Notes: generated by a model not told the origin, from the sequence alone. 64,000 bases of DNA from Micromonospora eburnea (GCF_900090225.1 NZ_FMHY01000002.1:4030001-4094000), one strand, 5' to 3'. Shown: positions 51,652 through 63,800, counted from the first letter of the stretch. Numbers and translations are program-made.

Positions 51652-52764
51652 ATGACGCGGGAACGCACGACGGGTCCCCGGATCGGGGTCGAGGAGGAGT
51701 TCCTCGTCGTCGACGCGGTGACCCGCGCGGTGACCCCGGCAGCGGAGAAGGTGGTGTCCCGTGCCGCCGAGCGGCTCGGCCCGCGCGTCTCCGGCGAGAT
51801 CACCACATTGCAGGTGGAGACCCGCACGAACCCGGTTTCGTCGGTCAAGGAGCTGCTCGACCAGCTCGTCGAGGCACGGCGGATCGTCGCGGACGCCGCC
51901 GCCACGGACGGGCTGCGGGTCGTCGCCTCCGGCACCTCCGTGCTGCCCGGTGCGCTGTGCCCGCCGGTGACCCGGGGGCCGCGGCAGGACCGGGGCACCG
52001 CCACGTTCCGGGGCCTGCACGACGAGCTGGCGATCTGCGCGCTGCACGTGCACGTGGAGACGCCGGACCGGGAGCGGGCCGTGCTGGTGGGCAACCACCT
52101 GCGCGCGTACCTGCCGCTGCTGGTGGCCGTGACCGCGAACTCGCCGTACTGGGAGGGGCGGGACTCCGGGTACGCGAGCTGGCGGACGATGGTCTGGCCG
52201 CGCTGGCCGGTGGCCGGCCCTCCCCCACGGTTCGAGTCGTTGGCGCACTACGAGCGGGTGGTGGCGATGCTGACCGACGCGGGGGCCACCGTGGACGGCG
52301 GGACGCTGTTCTGGGACGTACGTCCCTCGCTGCGCTTCCCCACCGTGGAGGTACGGGTCGCCGACGTGCCCGTGACCGCGCAGGAGTCCGCCCTGGTGGC
52401 GGCGCTGGTGCGGGCCCTGGCCGTACGGGCGGACGAGGCGGTGGCCCGGGGCGACGTCGGCCCGGAGCTGCCCGGTGAGCTGCTGCGCGCGGCATACTGG
52501 CGGGCCGCCCGCGACGGCCTGGAGGGCGAGCTGCTGGACGTGACGACCGGCCGGCTGCGCCCGGCCCGGGAGCTGCTGGCCGAGACGGTGGCGGCGGTGT
52601 CCCCGGTGCTGCGTGGATACGGTGACGACGGCCTGGTGGACGGCTGGCTGCGGTCGCTGCTCGCGACGGGCAGCGGGGCGGCCCGTCAGCGGGCGGCGGC
52701 GGCCCGCCGGGGCGAACTGAGCGACACGGTCGACTATCTCGCCTCGGCGACCCCCGGCGCGTGA
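51652..52764 (+). CDS. carboxylate-amine ligase, YbdK/glutamate-cysteine ligase 2 family
   Basis: 370 residues from ATG 51652; GTG 51643 sits too close to the GGGAGG site. PRIGVEEEFLVVD is the opening ATP/metal motif of the GCS2 family, followed by GEITTLQVETRTNP, LHVHVETPDRE, ANSPYWEGRDSGYASWR and VEVRVADVPVTAQE. YbdK-type enzymes show weak glutamate-cysteine ligase activity; in actinomycetes, which use mycothiol, the physiological role is unsettled. It lies 90 bp downstream of the M20 peptidase and 89 bp upstream of a nitroreductase on the same strand. Confidence 0.83.
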   Translation: MTRERTTGPRIGVEEEFLVVDAVTRAVTPAAEKVVSRAAERLGPRVSGEITTLQVETRTNPVSSVKELLDQLVEARRIVADAAATDGLRVVASGTSVLPGALCPPVTRGPRQDRGTATFRGLHDELAICALHVHVETPDRERAVLVGNHLRAYLPLLVAVTANSPYWEGRDSGYASWRTMVWPRWPVAGPPPRFESLAHYERVVAMLTDAGATVDGGTLFWDVRPSLRFPTVEVRVADVPVTAQESALVAALVRALAVRADEAVARGDVGPELPGELLRAAYWRAARDGLEGELLDVTTGRLRPARELLAETVAAVSPVLRGYGDDGLVDGWLRSLLATGSGAARQRAAAARRGELSDTVDYLASATPGA

Positions 52765-52853
52765 CCGGGCCGGCCGCAGGACAGCTCTTTGGCGTAAGCG
52801 CCCGGACCGGGCCGTGGGTGATGCTGGAAGCCGGATCCGAGAGGAGGCGCGGC

Positions 52854-53516
52854 ATGGACACGGTCGCGAACAGGATCGCGGTTGCCCGGACGCGTGGGCC
52901 CGCGTCGGCGGCGGAGATGGTCGACGCGGCGCGGGAGTTCGCCGACCTGATGGCGACGCGTCGCTCGATTCGGCATTTCGCGCCCGATCCGGTGCCGATG
53001 GAGGCGATCGAGGAGGCGGTACGGGCGGCGTCGACCGCGCCCAGCGGCGCGAACCTGCAACCGTGGCGGTTCGTGGTGATCACCGACCCGGACCGCAAGC
53101 GCCGGCTACGCGACGCGGCCGAGGCCGAGGAGCGGGCGTTCTACCAGCGGCGGGCCTCTCCGGAGTGGCTGGACGCGATCGCCCCGATCGGCACGGACTG
53201 GCACAAGCCGTTCCTGGAGGTCGCACCCGCGGTGATCGTGGTGTTCGAGGTGCACCAGGGCCCGCGTACGCCGAAGCCGTACTACGTGAAGGAGTCGGTG
53301 GGCATCGCGGTCGGCCTGTTGATCGCCGCGTTGCACCGGGCGGGGCTCGCCACCCTGACGCACACCCCGAGCCCGATGCGCTTCCTGAACACGGTGTGCG
53401 AGCGCCCGCCGGAGGAGCGCCCGTACGTGGTCATGCCGGTGGGTTTCCCGGCGGCGGACGCGTGGGTGCCGGACCTGGAGCGCAAGCCGCTGCGGGAGGT
53501 CCTCGTCCGGCGGTGA
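52854..53516 (+). CDS. nitroreductase family flavoprotein
   Basis: 220 residues from ATG 52854 (GAGGAGG upstream). FMN-binding nitroreductase fold: FADLMATRRSIRHFAPDPVP, AVRAASTAPSGANLQPWRFVVI, quoted as APSGANLQPWRFV, and the C-terminal AALHRAGLATLTHTP and EERPYVVMPVGFPA. The BluB/iodotyrosine-deiodinase-like subgroup has a similar RRSxRxFxPxPVP start, so a non-nitro substrate is possible. Last of three same-strand genes; its stop is three bases from the convergent monooxygenase stop. Confidence 0.83.
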   Translation: MDTVANRIAVARTRGPASAAEMVDAAREFADLMATRRSIRHFAPDPVPMEAIEEAVRAASTAPSGANLQPWRFVVITDPDRKRRLRDAAEAEERAFYQRRASPEWLDAIAPIGTDWHKPFLEVAPAVIVVFEVHQGPRTPKPYYVKESVGIAVGLLIAALHRAGLATLTHTPSPMRFLNTVCERPPEERPYVVMPVGFPAADAWVPDLERKPLREVLVRR

Positions 53517-53519
53517 GCC

Positions 53520-55109
53520 TCAGCGCCGGCGGGGCAGCTCCCGGGCGAACCAGTCCCGCAGGGGCGCCACGTGCCGATCGGGCCGGCGCCACTCGGCGAG
53601 CAGGTCCTCCAGCAGGTGCAGTTCCTCCACCAGGGTGTCCCCGTGGTAGCGGCGGACGACCGGGTGGATGAAGGCGCTCTCGGCGGCCCGATCCGGCTGC
53701 GGGTGCCGCTCGATGGCGAACACGTCGCCGTAGTCGTCGCGTCCCCAGCGCAGGCCGACGGTGTAGTAGTGGGGGTGGTCGCGGAACCGGGCCCGGATGT
53801 GGTCCTCGGGCAGGTCGACGTGGTGGCGTACCCGGCCGTCGGCGTCCACGACGAGCGCGTCGCAGAGAAACTCGAACTGGGTCCACAGGGCCGAGCTCCA
53901 GTTGACCCGGTCGAGCACGGCCGCGGTGAGCACGTCGGGGTCGGCGACGCGGCTCTCGTACGGTAGCGGCACGCCCTCGTAGCGTTCCCGCAGCAGCGCG
54001 GTGAGCGTACGCAGGTTGTAGCGGAATCCGTCGATGAATGCAGAGGAGGCGCGTTTGAAGTCGCGGTCCTGGGCGATGGTGCCGGCGAAGTAGAGCCCGT
54101 CGACGTTGGTGGACTGCCAGTCGGGGGTGGTGGTGGGCAGCCGACCGCTGGGCACCATGGCCGGGACGCAGTCCGGGTCGAACACGGACGTGTCCATCGC
54201 GAAGCCGGTGCAGCGGAGGACGGACTCGTACTCCAGCACGGCCGTCTCGCCGTCGGCGTGGGTGTAGGTCAACTGAACCTCGTAGCGGTCGCCGACGGGG
54301 CGGATCTCGTCGATGACGCAGTCGAGCACGGAGTGCAGGGTCTTGAACTGGTAGCTGTCGAGCACGGCGCCGTGGTGGCCGCGTACGTCGCCGGGGTGCT
54401 TGGTGTTCCAGGCCAGGCGCAGCGGGCGGGGGCTGGCGAGGTGGACCATGGCGGCGTGCCCGAGGATCGCCGAGGCGGTCTCGAACGCCGAGTTGCCCTT
54501 GCCGAGGATGAGCACCCGCTGGCCGGCGTAGTGGGCGGGGTCGGTCTGCATGTCCTCGTAGCCGGTGGCGTGCTCGATGCCGCGGATGTCGGGGACGTTG
54601 GGGCGGCCCCAGCCGGTGGCGACGACGAGGCAGCGGGCCCGTAGCGCCCCGCGCGGCGTGTGCAGGAGGAACCCGCCGTCGACGCGCTCGACGCGCTCCA
54701 CGGCCGTGTCGAAACGTACGGCGAGCTGGTGGTAGCGCTGGAAGTCGGTGAGGTAGCGCACCATGTCGTCGGCGTGCGGGAAGTACTCGCTGCTGTACTT
54801 CGGGAACGGCAGGTCGGCGGGCTCGTGCAGGAGCGAGTTCCAGTCCCACCGCAGCCGGATCTCCGGGTCGGTGCTGGTCGCGTGCACCTTGTTCAGCGAG
54901 ATCAGCCGGCGGTGGCGGGGAAAGTGCCGGAAGAACTCGGCCGGCGCGGACGCGCGTTCCAGCGTGACGTAGTCACAGCCGGCCTGTTGCAGGTAGTAGC
55001 TCAGCTGCAGCCCGGCGGGGCCGCCGCCGATGATCACATACTGATGCTCCTCGACACCGTCGTGGCGCTGGTCGGTGAGTGGCGCTGTCTGCTCTCCGGG
55101 GCCGATCAC
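53520..55109 (-). CDS. flavin-containing monooxygenase / lysine-ornithine-hydroxylase-like oxidoreductase
   Basis: About 529 residues from GTG 55109, preceded by GAGGG; TTG 55145 is a less likely alternative. YVIIGGGPAGLQLSYYLQQAG binds FAD, RHFPRHRRLISLNKVH and LVVATGWGRPNVP fit class B flavoproteins, and VLILGKGNSAFETA is the second, NADPH-binding Rossmann motif. LRCTGFAMDTSVF and NVDGLYFAGTIAQDRDFKR follow. It probably N- or S-oxidises a small molecule. It is divergent from katG with a 225-bp gap and has no obvious partners. Confidence 0.8.
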   Translation of the reverse strand: MIGPGEQTAPLTDQRHDGVEEHQYVIIGGGPAGLQLSYYLQQAGCDYVTLERASAPAEFFRHFPRHRRLISLNKVHATSTDPEIRLRWDWNSLLHEPADLPFPKYSSEYFPHADDMVRYLTDFQRYHQLAVRFDTAVERVERVDGGFLLHTPRGALRARCLVVATGWGRPNVPDIRGIEHATGYEDMQTDPAHYAGQRVLILGKGNSAFETASAILGHAAMVHLASPRPLRLAWNTKHPGDVRGHHGAVLDSYQFKTLHSVLDCVIDEIRPVGDRYEVQLTYTHADGETAVLEYESVLRCTGFAMDTSVFDPDCVPAMVPSGRLPTTTPDWQSTNVDGLYFAGTIAQDRDFKRASSAFIDGFRYNLRTLTALLRERYEGVPLPYESRVADPDVLTAAVLDRVNWSSALWTQFEFLCDALVVDADGRVRHHVDLPEDHIRARFRDHPHYYTVGLRWGRDDYGDVFAIERHPQPDRAAESAFIHPVVRRYHGDTLVEELHLLEDLLAEWRRPDRHVAPLRDWFARELPRRR

Positions 55110-55247
55110 GCCAGTGACCCTCGCCGATGGGTGACGAGATGTCAACGCTCGGCACGACGGGCGACCTCGGCGCCGTCACCCGGCTCGACCGTCACGCCGG
55201 AGACCGTCGGTTCGCCTCGTCGCGCGCCACCGGATATTTGCCGTACT

Positions 55248-55262
55248 CCAGATGTAATCTGG
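55248..55262. promoter_or_regulatory. perfect dyad upstream of katG
   Basis: CCAGAT-GTA-ATCTGG, 73 bp before the katG start and in the only AT-richer part of the 55110-55334 intergenic region. It overlaps a TAATCT that could be a -10 element. It could be an operator for a Fur-type peroxide regulator, although no furA gene is adjacent. Confidence 0.45.
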
Positions 55263-55334
55263 GCCTACTACACAACGCGGCCACAAGGCCTGACCGCGTC
55301 CGAATGAGAAATCCACGACAGGAGAGGGACTGAC

Positions 55335-57530
<2,196 letters not shown>

Positions 57531-57536
57531 CGCGAA

Positions 57537-57569
57537 GGGCCCCGGTCAGCGCCACACCGACCGGGGCCC
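57537..57569. terminator. katG terminator
   Basis: An 11-bp perfect stem (GGGCCCCGGTC) with an 11-nt loop starts seven bases past the katG stop and overlaps the 3' end of the small convergent gene. Confidence 0.7.
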
Positions 57570-57725
57570 CGAGGTGCCGTCAGGTCGGATCTCGACCGGG
57601 ATTCCGGCCTGACGGCCGGCACGGATCCGCCACCGGCCGCAGTGGCAGAACTGGTAGTACACCGTTCCCTCGCTCGTCCGGTGCCGGGACCGGGTCCGCC
57701 AGACGTGCCCGTGGCTGTCGCTCAT
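57546..57725 (-). CDS. small cysteine-containing protein of unknown function
   Basis: 59 residues from ATG 57725; the frame extends to 57761, but that would overlap the divergent CGNR gene. It is basic, with HVWRTRSRHRTSEGTVYYQFCHCGRWR carrying a CHC pair, quoted here as YYQFCHCGRWRI. Histidines upstream might complete a metal site. I do not recognise a named family, though the compact aromatic-rich composition looks like a real actinomycete small protein. No clear ribosome site. Confidence 0.5.
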   Translation of the reverse strand: MSDSHGHVWRTRSRHRTSEGTVYYQFCHCGRWRIRAGRQAGIPVEIRPDGTSGPRSVWR

Positions 57726-57750
57726 GTGCACAGCCTGGTGTAATGGCATT

Positions 57751-58293
57751 GTGCATCTCAACCCTTACGGAGCCGAGCCGGTGCGGCTGGCCGTCGACCT
57801 GGCCAACGACCCGCCCCGGTCGGTGGCGGACCTGGCCCGCCGATGCCAGGCAGCCGGGGTGGTGATGGACATGCCGGTACGCGACGACGATCTCTCGGTC
57901 GCCCTCCGGCTGGTCGAGGAGTGGTCCGAGATCGTCGACGCCACCTCGGCGAGCGAGCGGGCGGCGCTGCTCAACCGGATGCTGGCCGGCGCGTCGACGT
58001 ACCCCCGGCTCACCGACCACGGCGACGGACGCTGGCACCTGCACTACCGGGACGACGGGGTGCCGCTGTCGGCGGTGCTCCGCGCCCTGATCAGTGTCGG
58101 CACCGCACTGCACCTGACCAGTCGGGGGATGAACCGGCTGGGCCGGTGCGCCCGGGACGGGTGCCGGACGATCTACGCCGACCTGTCCCGGACCGGCCGG
58201 CAACGCTACTGCTCGCCCCGGTGCGCCAACCGCGACGCGGTACGCCGGCACCGGGCCCGAGGCGGCCCGGAGCGTGGCGCGGACCCTTCATGA
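57751..58293 (+). CDS. CGNR zinc-finger domain protein
   Basis: 180 residues from GTG 57751, probably leaderless: a TAATGG lies just upstream and no ribosome site is present. An N-terminal ABATE-like domain (PVRLAVDLANDPP) is followed by the C-terminal CGNR zinc finger: GRCARDGCRTIYADLS and RQRYCSPRCANRDAV (cysteines at about 136, 141, 157 and 161). The canonical CGNR tetrapeptide reads CANR. Such proteins are presumed transcriptional regulators. The stop overlaps the ATG of the broken VOC gene (ATGA). Confidence 0.82.
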   Translation: MHLNPYGAEPVRLAVDLANDPPRSVADLARRCQAAGVVMDMPVRDDDLSVALRLVEEWSEIVDATSASERAALLNRMLAGASTYPRLTDHGDGRWHLHYRDDGVPLSAVLRALISVGTALHLTSRGMNRLGRCARDGCRTIYADLSRTGRQRYCSPRCANRDAVRRHRARGGPERGADPS

Positions 58294-58754
58294 GCGCCAC
58301 ACCGACAGCGATAAGCGCTCGCGCCGAATCCCGATCGTCGGCATTCTGGCCGGATGGTTCCTTCATCTCCCACACCAGCGTCGACTGCGCCGACGCCTAC
58401 GCCTTGTCGTCCTGATGGCGGACCGTGCTGGACTACACCGAGGATCCGGAGGACCCCAACGAACCCGGCCACGAGGAGTGCATGATCCAGTCGCCGGACG
58501 GGCGGCATCGGCTGCTGTTCATCGAGGTCCCGGAGCAGAAGCAGATCAAGAACCGGCTGCACTTCGACCTGCGCCCGCGAGAAGGTCTGCGCGACGAGGA
58601 ACTGACCCGACTGATCGCCCTCGGCGCGACCCAGGTCGCCGACCGGCGGAACCCCGACGGGACCGGATGGGTGGTCCTGACCGATCCGGAGGGCAACGAG
58701 TTCTGCATCCTGCGCAGCGAGGCCGAGGTGGCCGCCACGCGCCCTGCTACCTGA
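58290..58754 (+). pseudogene. VOC/glyoxalase family gene with an internal stop
   Basis: From ATG 58290 the frame reads through FISHTSVDCADAYALSS, the usual start of a VOC-family protein, then meets TGA at 58413-58415. It resumes in the same frame with WRTVLDYTEDPEDPNEPGH, EECMIQSPDGRHRLLFIEVPE and a final TDPEGNEFCIL. A single TGG-to-TGA change at a tryptophan-like position would explain it. The 3' piece alone could start at GTG 58425, but would lack the first metal-site strand. Either a young pseudogene or a sequencing error. Confidence 0.7.
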
Positions 58755-59298
58755 GAGCCGACTCGGGGGCCAGCCGCCGCAGACGGCGGTTCCACCACCG
58801 GGGGCGGGTGTGCGCCAGCCGCACCAGCCGCCGGTGCTCCCAGTGCTGGTACGCGATGAGCAGCGGCACGAGCCCGAGCATGGCCGCCGACAGGCGTACG
58901 CGGGCGCCGCGGTTCTCACGGAAGACGGCCAGCAGACCGGCCACGCCGGAGCAGTAGAGGATCGGGTTGTAGAAGGGCATCAACTCGGGCCCCAGCCCCT
59001 CGCAGTCCTCCAGCCACGGCAGGCCTGTCCTGGTGCGGCGGGTCGGCCAACCGAGCAGGTGGGCCGAGACTGCGGCGAGGCCGAAGCCGTTGGCCGCGGC
59101 CAGCAGCCGGTCGGCGGAGGCGTCGCGGGTGCTCGCCGCGAGGACACTCCCGGTGACGGCGGTCCAGAACCCCGCGGCGGCGTACGGGCCGACGACCGAG
59201 GCGAGCGGCATGCCCACGCCGGCGCCCAGTTCGAAGGCCACGTGCGCCGCCAGGCTGGCCACGTTCAGTTGCGTCAGGGGTCGACGAACTCCGACCAT
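58747..59298 (-). CDS. multi-pass membrane protein of unknown function
   Basis: About 183 residues from ATG 59298; GTG 59349 or 59367 would add a basic N-terminal tail, and none has a good ribosome site. Hydrophobic segments lie near residues 12-35 (VASLAAHVAFELGAG), 40-58, 70-90 and 115-160 (PILYCSGVAGLLAVF, LSAAMLGLVPLLIAY). The C-terminus is arginine-rich (RRLVRLAHTRPRWWNRRLRRL). No family recognised. Its 3' end overlaps the VOC gene by eight bases. Confidence 0.6.
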   Translation of the reverse strand: MVGVRRPLTQLNVASLAAHVAFELGAGVGMPLASVVGPYAAAGFWTAVTGSVLAASTRDASADRLLAAANGFGLAAVSAHLLGWPTRRTRTGLPWLEDCEGLGPELMPFYNPILYCSGVAGLLAVFRENRGARVRLSAAMLGLVPLLIAYQHWEHRRLVRLAHTRPRWWNRRLRRLAPESALR

Positions 59299-59446
59299 CG
59301 TCAGCCGAACGCGAGGTGCGCGTCTCGCCAGCCCGTCATTGCGCCTCACCCCTTCGTGACAGCCCACCGCGTCGGATGCCTGACCTCGTGGGCTGTACCC
59401 CGTCTGCGGCCAGATATTCGGCCGGCGCGAGCGGCCGGCGGGTGGG

Positions 59447-60658
59447 TCAGGCCGCCGGATCCAGGTAGAGCAGGAGAATGACGCCGACCGGGGTCGCGGT
59501 GCCGATCAGATACGACTTCACCTGCGCCGGAGTCCAGGCCGGGTTGGTTTGGAGGACGCGGGCCGCCCCGCCGGCCACGTGTGGCGCCGCCATCGACGTG
59601 CCGCTGAGCACGTTGGCGACGGTGTCGCCGGAGTGCCAGGCCGACGGGATGTTCACACCCGGGGCGTAGAGGTCCACGCAGGCGCCCCAGTTGGAGAAGC
59701 TGGCCCGCGCGTCGTTGCTCTGGGTCGCGCCGACCCTGATCGCGGTGGACACCGCCGGCGGCGAGTAGCGGCAGGCGTCGTCGTTGGAGCTGCCGGCGGC
59801 CACCGCGTAGGTCACGCCGCTGGCGATGGAGTTGGCCACTGCGGAGTCGAGGGCGGTGCTTCTGCCGCCGCCGAGGCTCATGTTCGCCACGGCCGGCTGG
59901 CCCGGCCGATGGTCACGGGTCACCCAGTCGACCCCGGCGATCACCCCGGCGGTGGTGCCGCTGCCGGCGCAGTCGAGCACCCGTACGGCCACCAGTCGTA
60001 CCCCCTTGGCCACGCCGTACGTCTTGCCGCCGACGATGCCGGCGACGTGCGTGCCGTGCCCGTTGCAGTCGTCGGCCACCGACGAGCCGTCGATCGCGTT
60101 GTACCCGTACCCGGCCCGGCCGGCGAACTCGACGTGGGTGATCCGGATGCCGGTGTCGATGATGTACGCGGTCACCCCGCCGCCCGTGGTGGTGTAGCGG
60201 TAGGTCCCGTCCAGCGGCAGCCCGCGCTGGTCGATACGGTCCAGCCCCCATGGTGGATTGATCTGGGTGGCGGTGGCCGAGACCGTACGGTCCTGTTCGA
60301 CGTAGGCGACGGCGGGGTCGGCGGCGAGGCGCCTGGCGGCCGGCTCCGACAGGGTGACGGAGAAACCGTTGAGCGCGCTGTCGTAGACCCGGCCCAGGTT
60401 GGCACCGTACCGGCTGGCCAGATTTCGCGCGGTGCCGCGTACCGCGGCCTGGCGGGTGGCGGCCCGGCCACCGACGGCGGCGTCCGTCAGCACCACGATG
60501 TAGCTGTCGGGTACGGCGGTGGCGTTGCCGGCGTAACGGATCTGGCCGGTGACGGGCGCCGCGGCCACCGGCGTGCCGACCAGGGCGGCGACCACCGAGA
60601 CGGCGGCGAGTACGCCGACGGCGGCGACCCGCCCGAGGCGGGGACGGGAAGGTGTCAT
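59447..60658 (-). CDS. secreted subtilase, S8 proteinase-K-like
   Basis: 403 residues from ATG 60658 (GAGGAGG upstream). Signal peptide 1-~33 (ending TPVAAAP), inhibitor I9 propeptide (~50-125; SYIVVLTDAAV) and catalytic domain with the triad Asp in IIDTGIRITH, His in CNGHGTHVAGIVGG and Ser in LSGTSMAAPHVAG. The oxyanion-hole asparagine of AAGN is replaced: the segment reads VAAGSSNDDAC. The chain ends shortly after the catalytic domain with GVILLLYLDPAA, without the usual P-domain. It should be an extracellular serine protease, perhaps with altered rate. Confidence 0.88.
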   Translation of the reverse strand: MTPSRPRLGRVAAVGVLAAVSVVAALVGTPVAAAPVTGQIRYAGNATAVPDSYIVVLTDAAVGGRAATRQAAVRGTARNLASRYGANLGRVYDSALNGFSVTLSEPAARRLAADPAVAYVEQDRTVSATATQINPPWGLDRIDQRGLPLDGTYRYTTTGGGVTAYIIDTGIRITHVEFAGRAGYGYNAIDGSSVADDCNGHGTHVAGIVGGKTYGVAKGVRLVAVRVLDCAGSGTTAGVIAGVDWVTRDHRPGQPAVANMSLGGGRSTALDSAVANSIASGVTYAVAAGSSNDDACRYSPPAVSTAIRVGATQSNDARASFSNWGACVDLYAPGVNIPSAWHSGDTVANVLSGTSMAAPHVAGGAARVLQTNPAWTPAQVKSYLIGTATPVGVILLLYLDPAA

Positions 60659-60800
60659 CTGGGCCTCCTCGCTCGGACCTTAGGGCCAGGCGAAACCGGA
60701 CGATGGCTCTGCGTGCACCGAGGGCAACTCTACCGAACGATTCGACATCCTTGAATGCGTTGCGGCCGATGAGGTGGGGAACCGGTCAGGAGACGACCAC

Positions 60801-60830
60801 GCCGGCCGGGACCGTGCGGTCCCGACCGGC
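60801..60830 (-). terminator. hairpin after the metallophosphoesterase gene
   Basis: GGGACC-GTGC-GGTCCC flanked by GCCGG and CCGGC arms, 15 bp past the stop at 60845 on the minus strand. Confidence 0.55.
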
Positions 60831-60844
60831 GCTGGTCGCACCCG

Positions 60845-63800
60845 TCAGCCGATCAGCTTCCAGGGGCCGTTCGGGTCACCCGGCTGCTGGTTGCGGGTGT
60901 ACCACTTCGCCTCGTACACCCGCTTCTGGTACGTCACCCGGTCGCCGGCGTGGTAAACCGTCGTCGGGGTCCAGGCCGCCGGGCCGTTGCCCGGCGCTGG
61001 CGGCGCGATCTCCTCCCAGGGGCCGTTCGGGTCGCCGGGCTGCTGGTTGCGGGCGTACCAGCGGGCGCGGAACGTCTTGTCGTGGTAGGTCACGACGTCA
61101 CCGGCGTTGAAGATCCGGGACGCCGTCCAGACCGTGGCGCCGTCCTCGGTCATGGCCAGCTCCTGCCACGCACCGTTCGGGTCGCCCGGGCGCTGGTTCT
61201 TGCTCGTCCAGGCGGCCAGGTACGGCCTGCCCTGGTAGCTGACCTTGGCATCGGCCTTGTACTGCGTCGACGCGCTCCACTCCGGAGGCAGGTTCACGGT
61301 CACGGTGACGGTGGCCTGGGCCGGGTCGAGCTGGTCGCTGCCCGAGTACGACGCGGTCAGCGTGTGGTCGCCGGCGGCCAGACCCACCGGAAGCGGGAAG
61401 GTCGCCGTGCTGCCCGACAGCGTGACCGAGCCGCGCACCGTGCTGCCCTCGCGCAGTTCGACGGTGCCGGTCACCGGCGCACTGCCCGCGGTGACCTTGA
61501 CCGTCACGGTCGCCGCGGTGCCCCACTCGGTCGGCGCGGCCGTCGCCGTCACGGTCGGCTCGCCCCTGCGGGTACGGAAGACGGCCGGCTGGGCCGCCGC
61601 CACGCCGCCGTCGGCGCTCCTCGCCTCGACGATCCAGCCGTACGACGTGGCCGGCGCGAGCCGCGACCAGGTCACCGTGGCCGTCCCGTTCGCCGTCACC
61701 TCGTCGGTGCCGATGACGCCGGACGGTACGTACGCCCCCAGCGAGTCGGTGGCGAAGGACGTCTTGCGCGTGGTCAGGTCGACCGGCAGGGTCAGGTTGT
61801 CCTCCGCGCCGTTGTAGCGCGGCTTGGTCTGGCTGCCGTCCTGGCGGATATCATACTCGGTCGCCCCGAAGTTGTCGAGGAACGGCGAGTACGTGTCGAT
61901 GTGCATCACGGCGCGGTCGACATCGAACTGCAGCAGGCGCAGGAAGCTCGCGCCGAACTGGAGCCGGTCGCCCGCCTTGTGGTCCGGGGTGCCGTCGCCG
62001 TTGAGGTCGATGTTGCCGCTGCCGTCCACCAGGTCGGGCCAGAGTTCACCGGCCGACACCGTGTAAAACTGGTAGTCCGCCAGCAGCTCGACCACGTCGT
62101 GGGCGACGGTCACGCCGACCTTCGACCGCACGTTGGTGCCGACACCGTGCTCGTGGCCGGCGAGGACCAGGAAGACATTCGGGTTACTCTCGACCACCTG
62201 CTTGTAGAGCGGCGACCCGTCGGGCGCGGAGAACTCCGCTCCCCGGCCGTCCGGGTTGGTCGACGGCTTGAGGTAGTCGTGCGACAGCAGGATCCCGTTG
62301 CGGTCCTTGTACCGCTTGAAGATCGAGTCGGCCCACTTGGCCTCCTGCGCGGTGACGCCGTACGACAGGCCGACCGCGACGAAGTCCAGGCCGCCGGCCG
62401 AGAACAGGACGTAGTTGTTCTGGTTGTCCTTGCCGGGCGTCACGGTGCCGTCGGCGTTGGTCTTCTCGTCCCACGCGTGGTATTCGGTTCCCGCGGGCCA
62501 CGACTTGGCCACCCGGTAGTACCGGTCGGCGCTGAAGCTCCTGCTGAACCGGGAGTCGGGTCCGTTCTCGGCGCCGAGCTGGTTGTCGTGGTTACCCGCG
62601 ATGACCTGGTTCACCACGCCGTTGTCGTCGAGGATCTTCTGGTAGCTGGAGGCGGCCGCCAGCTCCTTGTCGACCTGCTCGTTCAGGCCCGGCCGTTGCA
62701 GCGAGCCGTCCGGGTTCTTCGCCAGCGGGTCGTAGTAGTCGTTTTCGATGATGTCGCCGGTGTGCGCGGTGTACGCGATCTTGCGGCCGGCCTGGTTGTC
62801 GGCGATCCACTGCGTCGTGTCGCGGTACGCCGCCGCCCAGATCGCCTGCTCCTCGGCCGTCTCGATGTCCGACGGCTCCTGCTTGCCGTTCCAGTTGTCG
62901 TACGTGCCGCCGGCCGCACCCTCGGTGAGGTACTGCGTGTCGGTGAAGTGCGCGAGCGCGAAGTCGTAGGAGCCGGGGTCCTCGAAGCGGTCCTTGTCGT
63001 TCTGGGCGGAGGAGTCGCGCGGCGACAGGTCGTCGGCGAAGGGATCCTCGCCGGTGACCATGACGTGCACGGTGCCGCCGTCGCGGTACTCGTCGCCCAG
63101 CGGAGCGGCCAGGACGGTGTTCTGCTCGGCCTGACCACGGGAGCTGGTGAGCACGACCCACTTCTGGTGGGCCGGGTCCCACACGCGCAGCGCCACGACC
63201 CGCTCGGGATCGATGGTGCCCTCCCAGCGCAGGGTCGGCGTGGCGGCCTTGCCCACGTTCAGGTCGTACCGCTGGAACACCACGTCCCGGCCGGACGGCG
63301 TGTCGACGGTCCGGCCGTCGAGCGGGCGCAGCGAGTCGACCCTGACCGCCGCGTCGTGCGCGACGTCGAGGGTGGTCGGCACCGCGGTCGCCTCGCCCTG
63401 GTAGCCGGCGGTGGGCAGGACGATGTCCGCCTTGGTGAACGTGGCGGTGAGCGGTACACCGTCCACGGCGGGAATGGTCGCCGAGAGCACGGCGGACGGC
63501 TCGTTGGCGCCGGTCACGTTCGCGTTGAGCGCGGTCGGGACGTCCGGGATGTTGGCGCTGGTGAAGTGGATCTCCCGGGTGGCCGAGTTGCCGAGGGTGT
63601 CGGTCGCGGTGACGGCGATCGTGTGCGCCCCGGCGGGCAGGCCGTGGCCGATCTGGTCGCCCTGGGCGACCGGGTTGCCGTCCAGCGTGATCACCGGCGT
63701 GCCGGCGACACCGGACGCGTCCTTGATCTCGACGACCAACGCCACGGTCGAGGTCAGCTTCTGGCCCTCGGCGGGGACGCTGCTCGCGACCACGGGCGCG

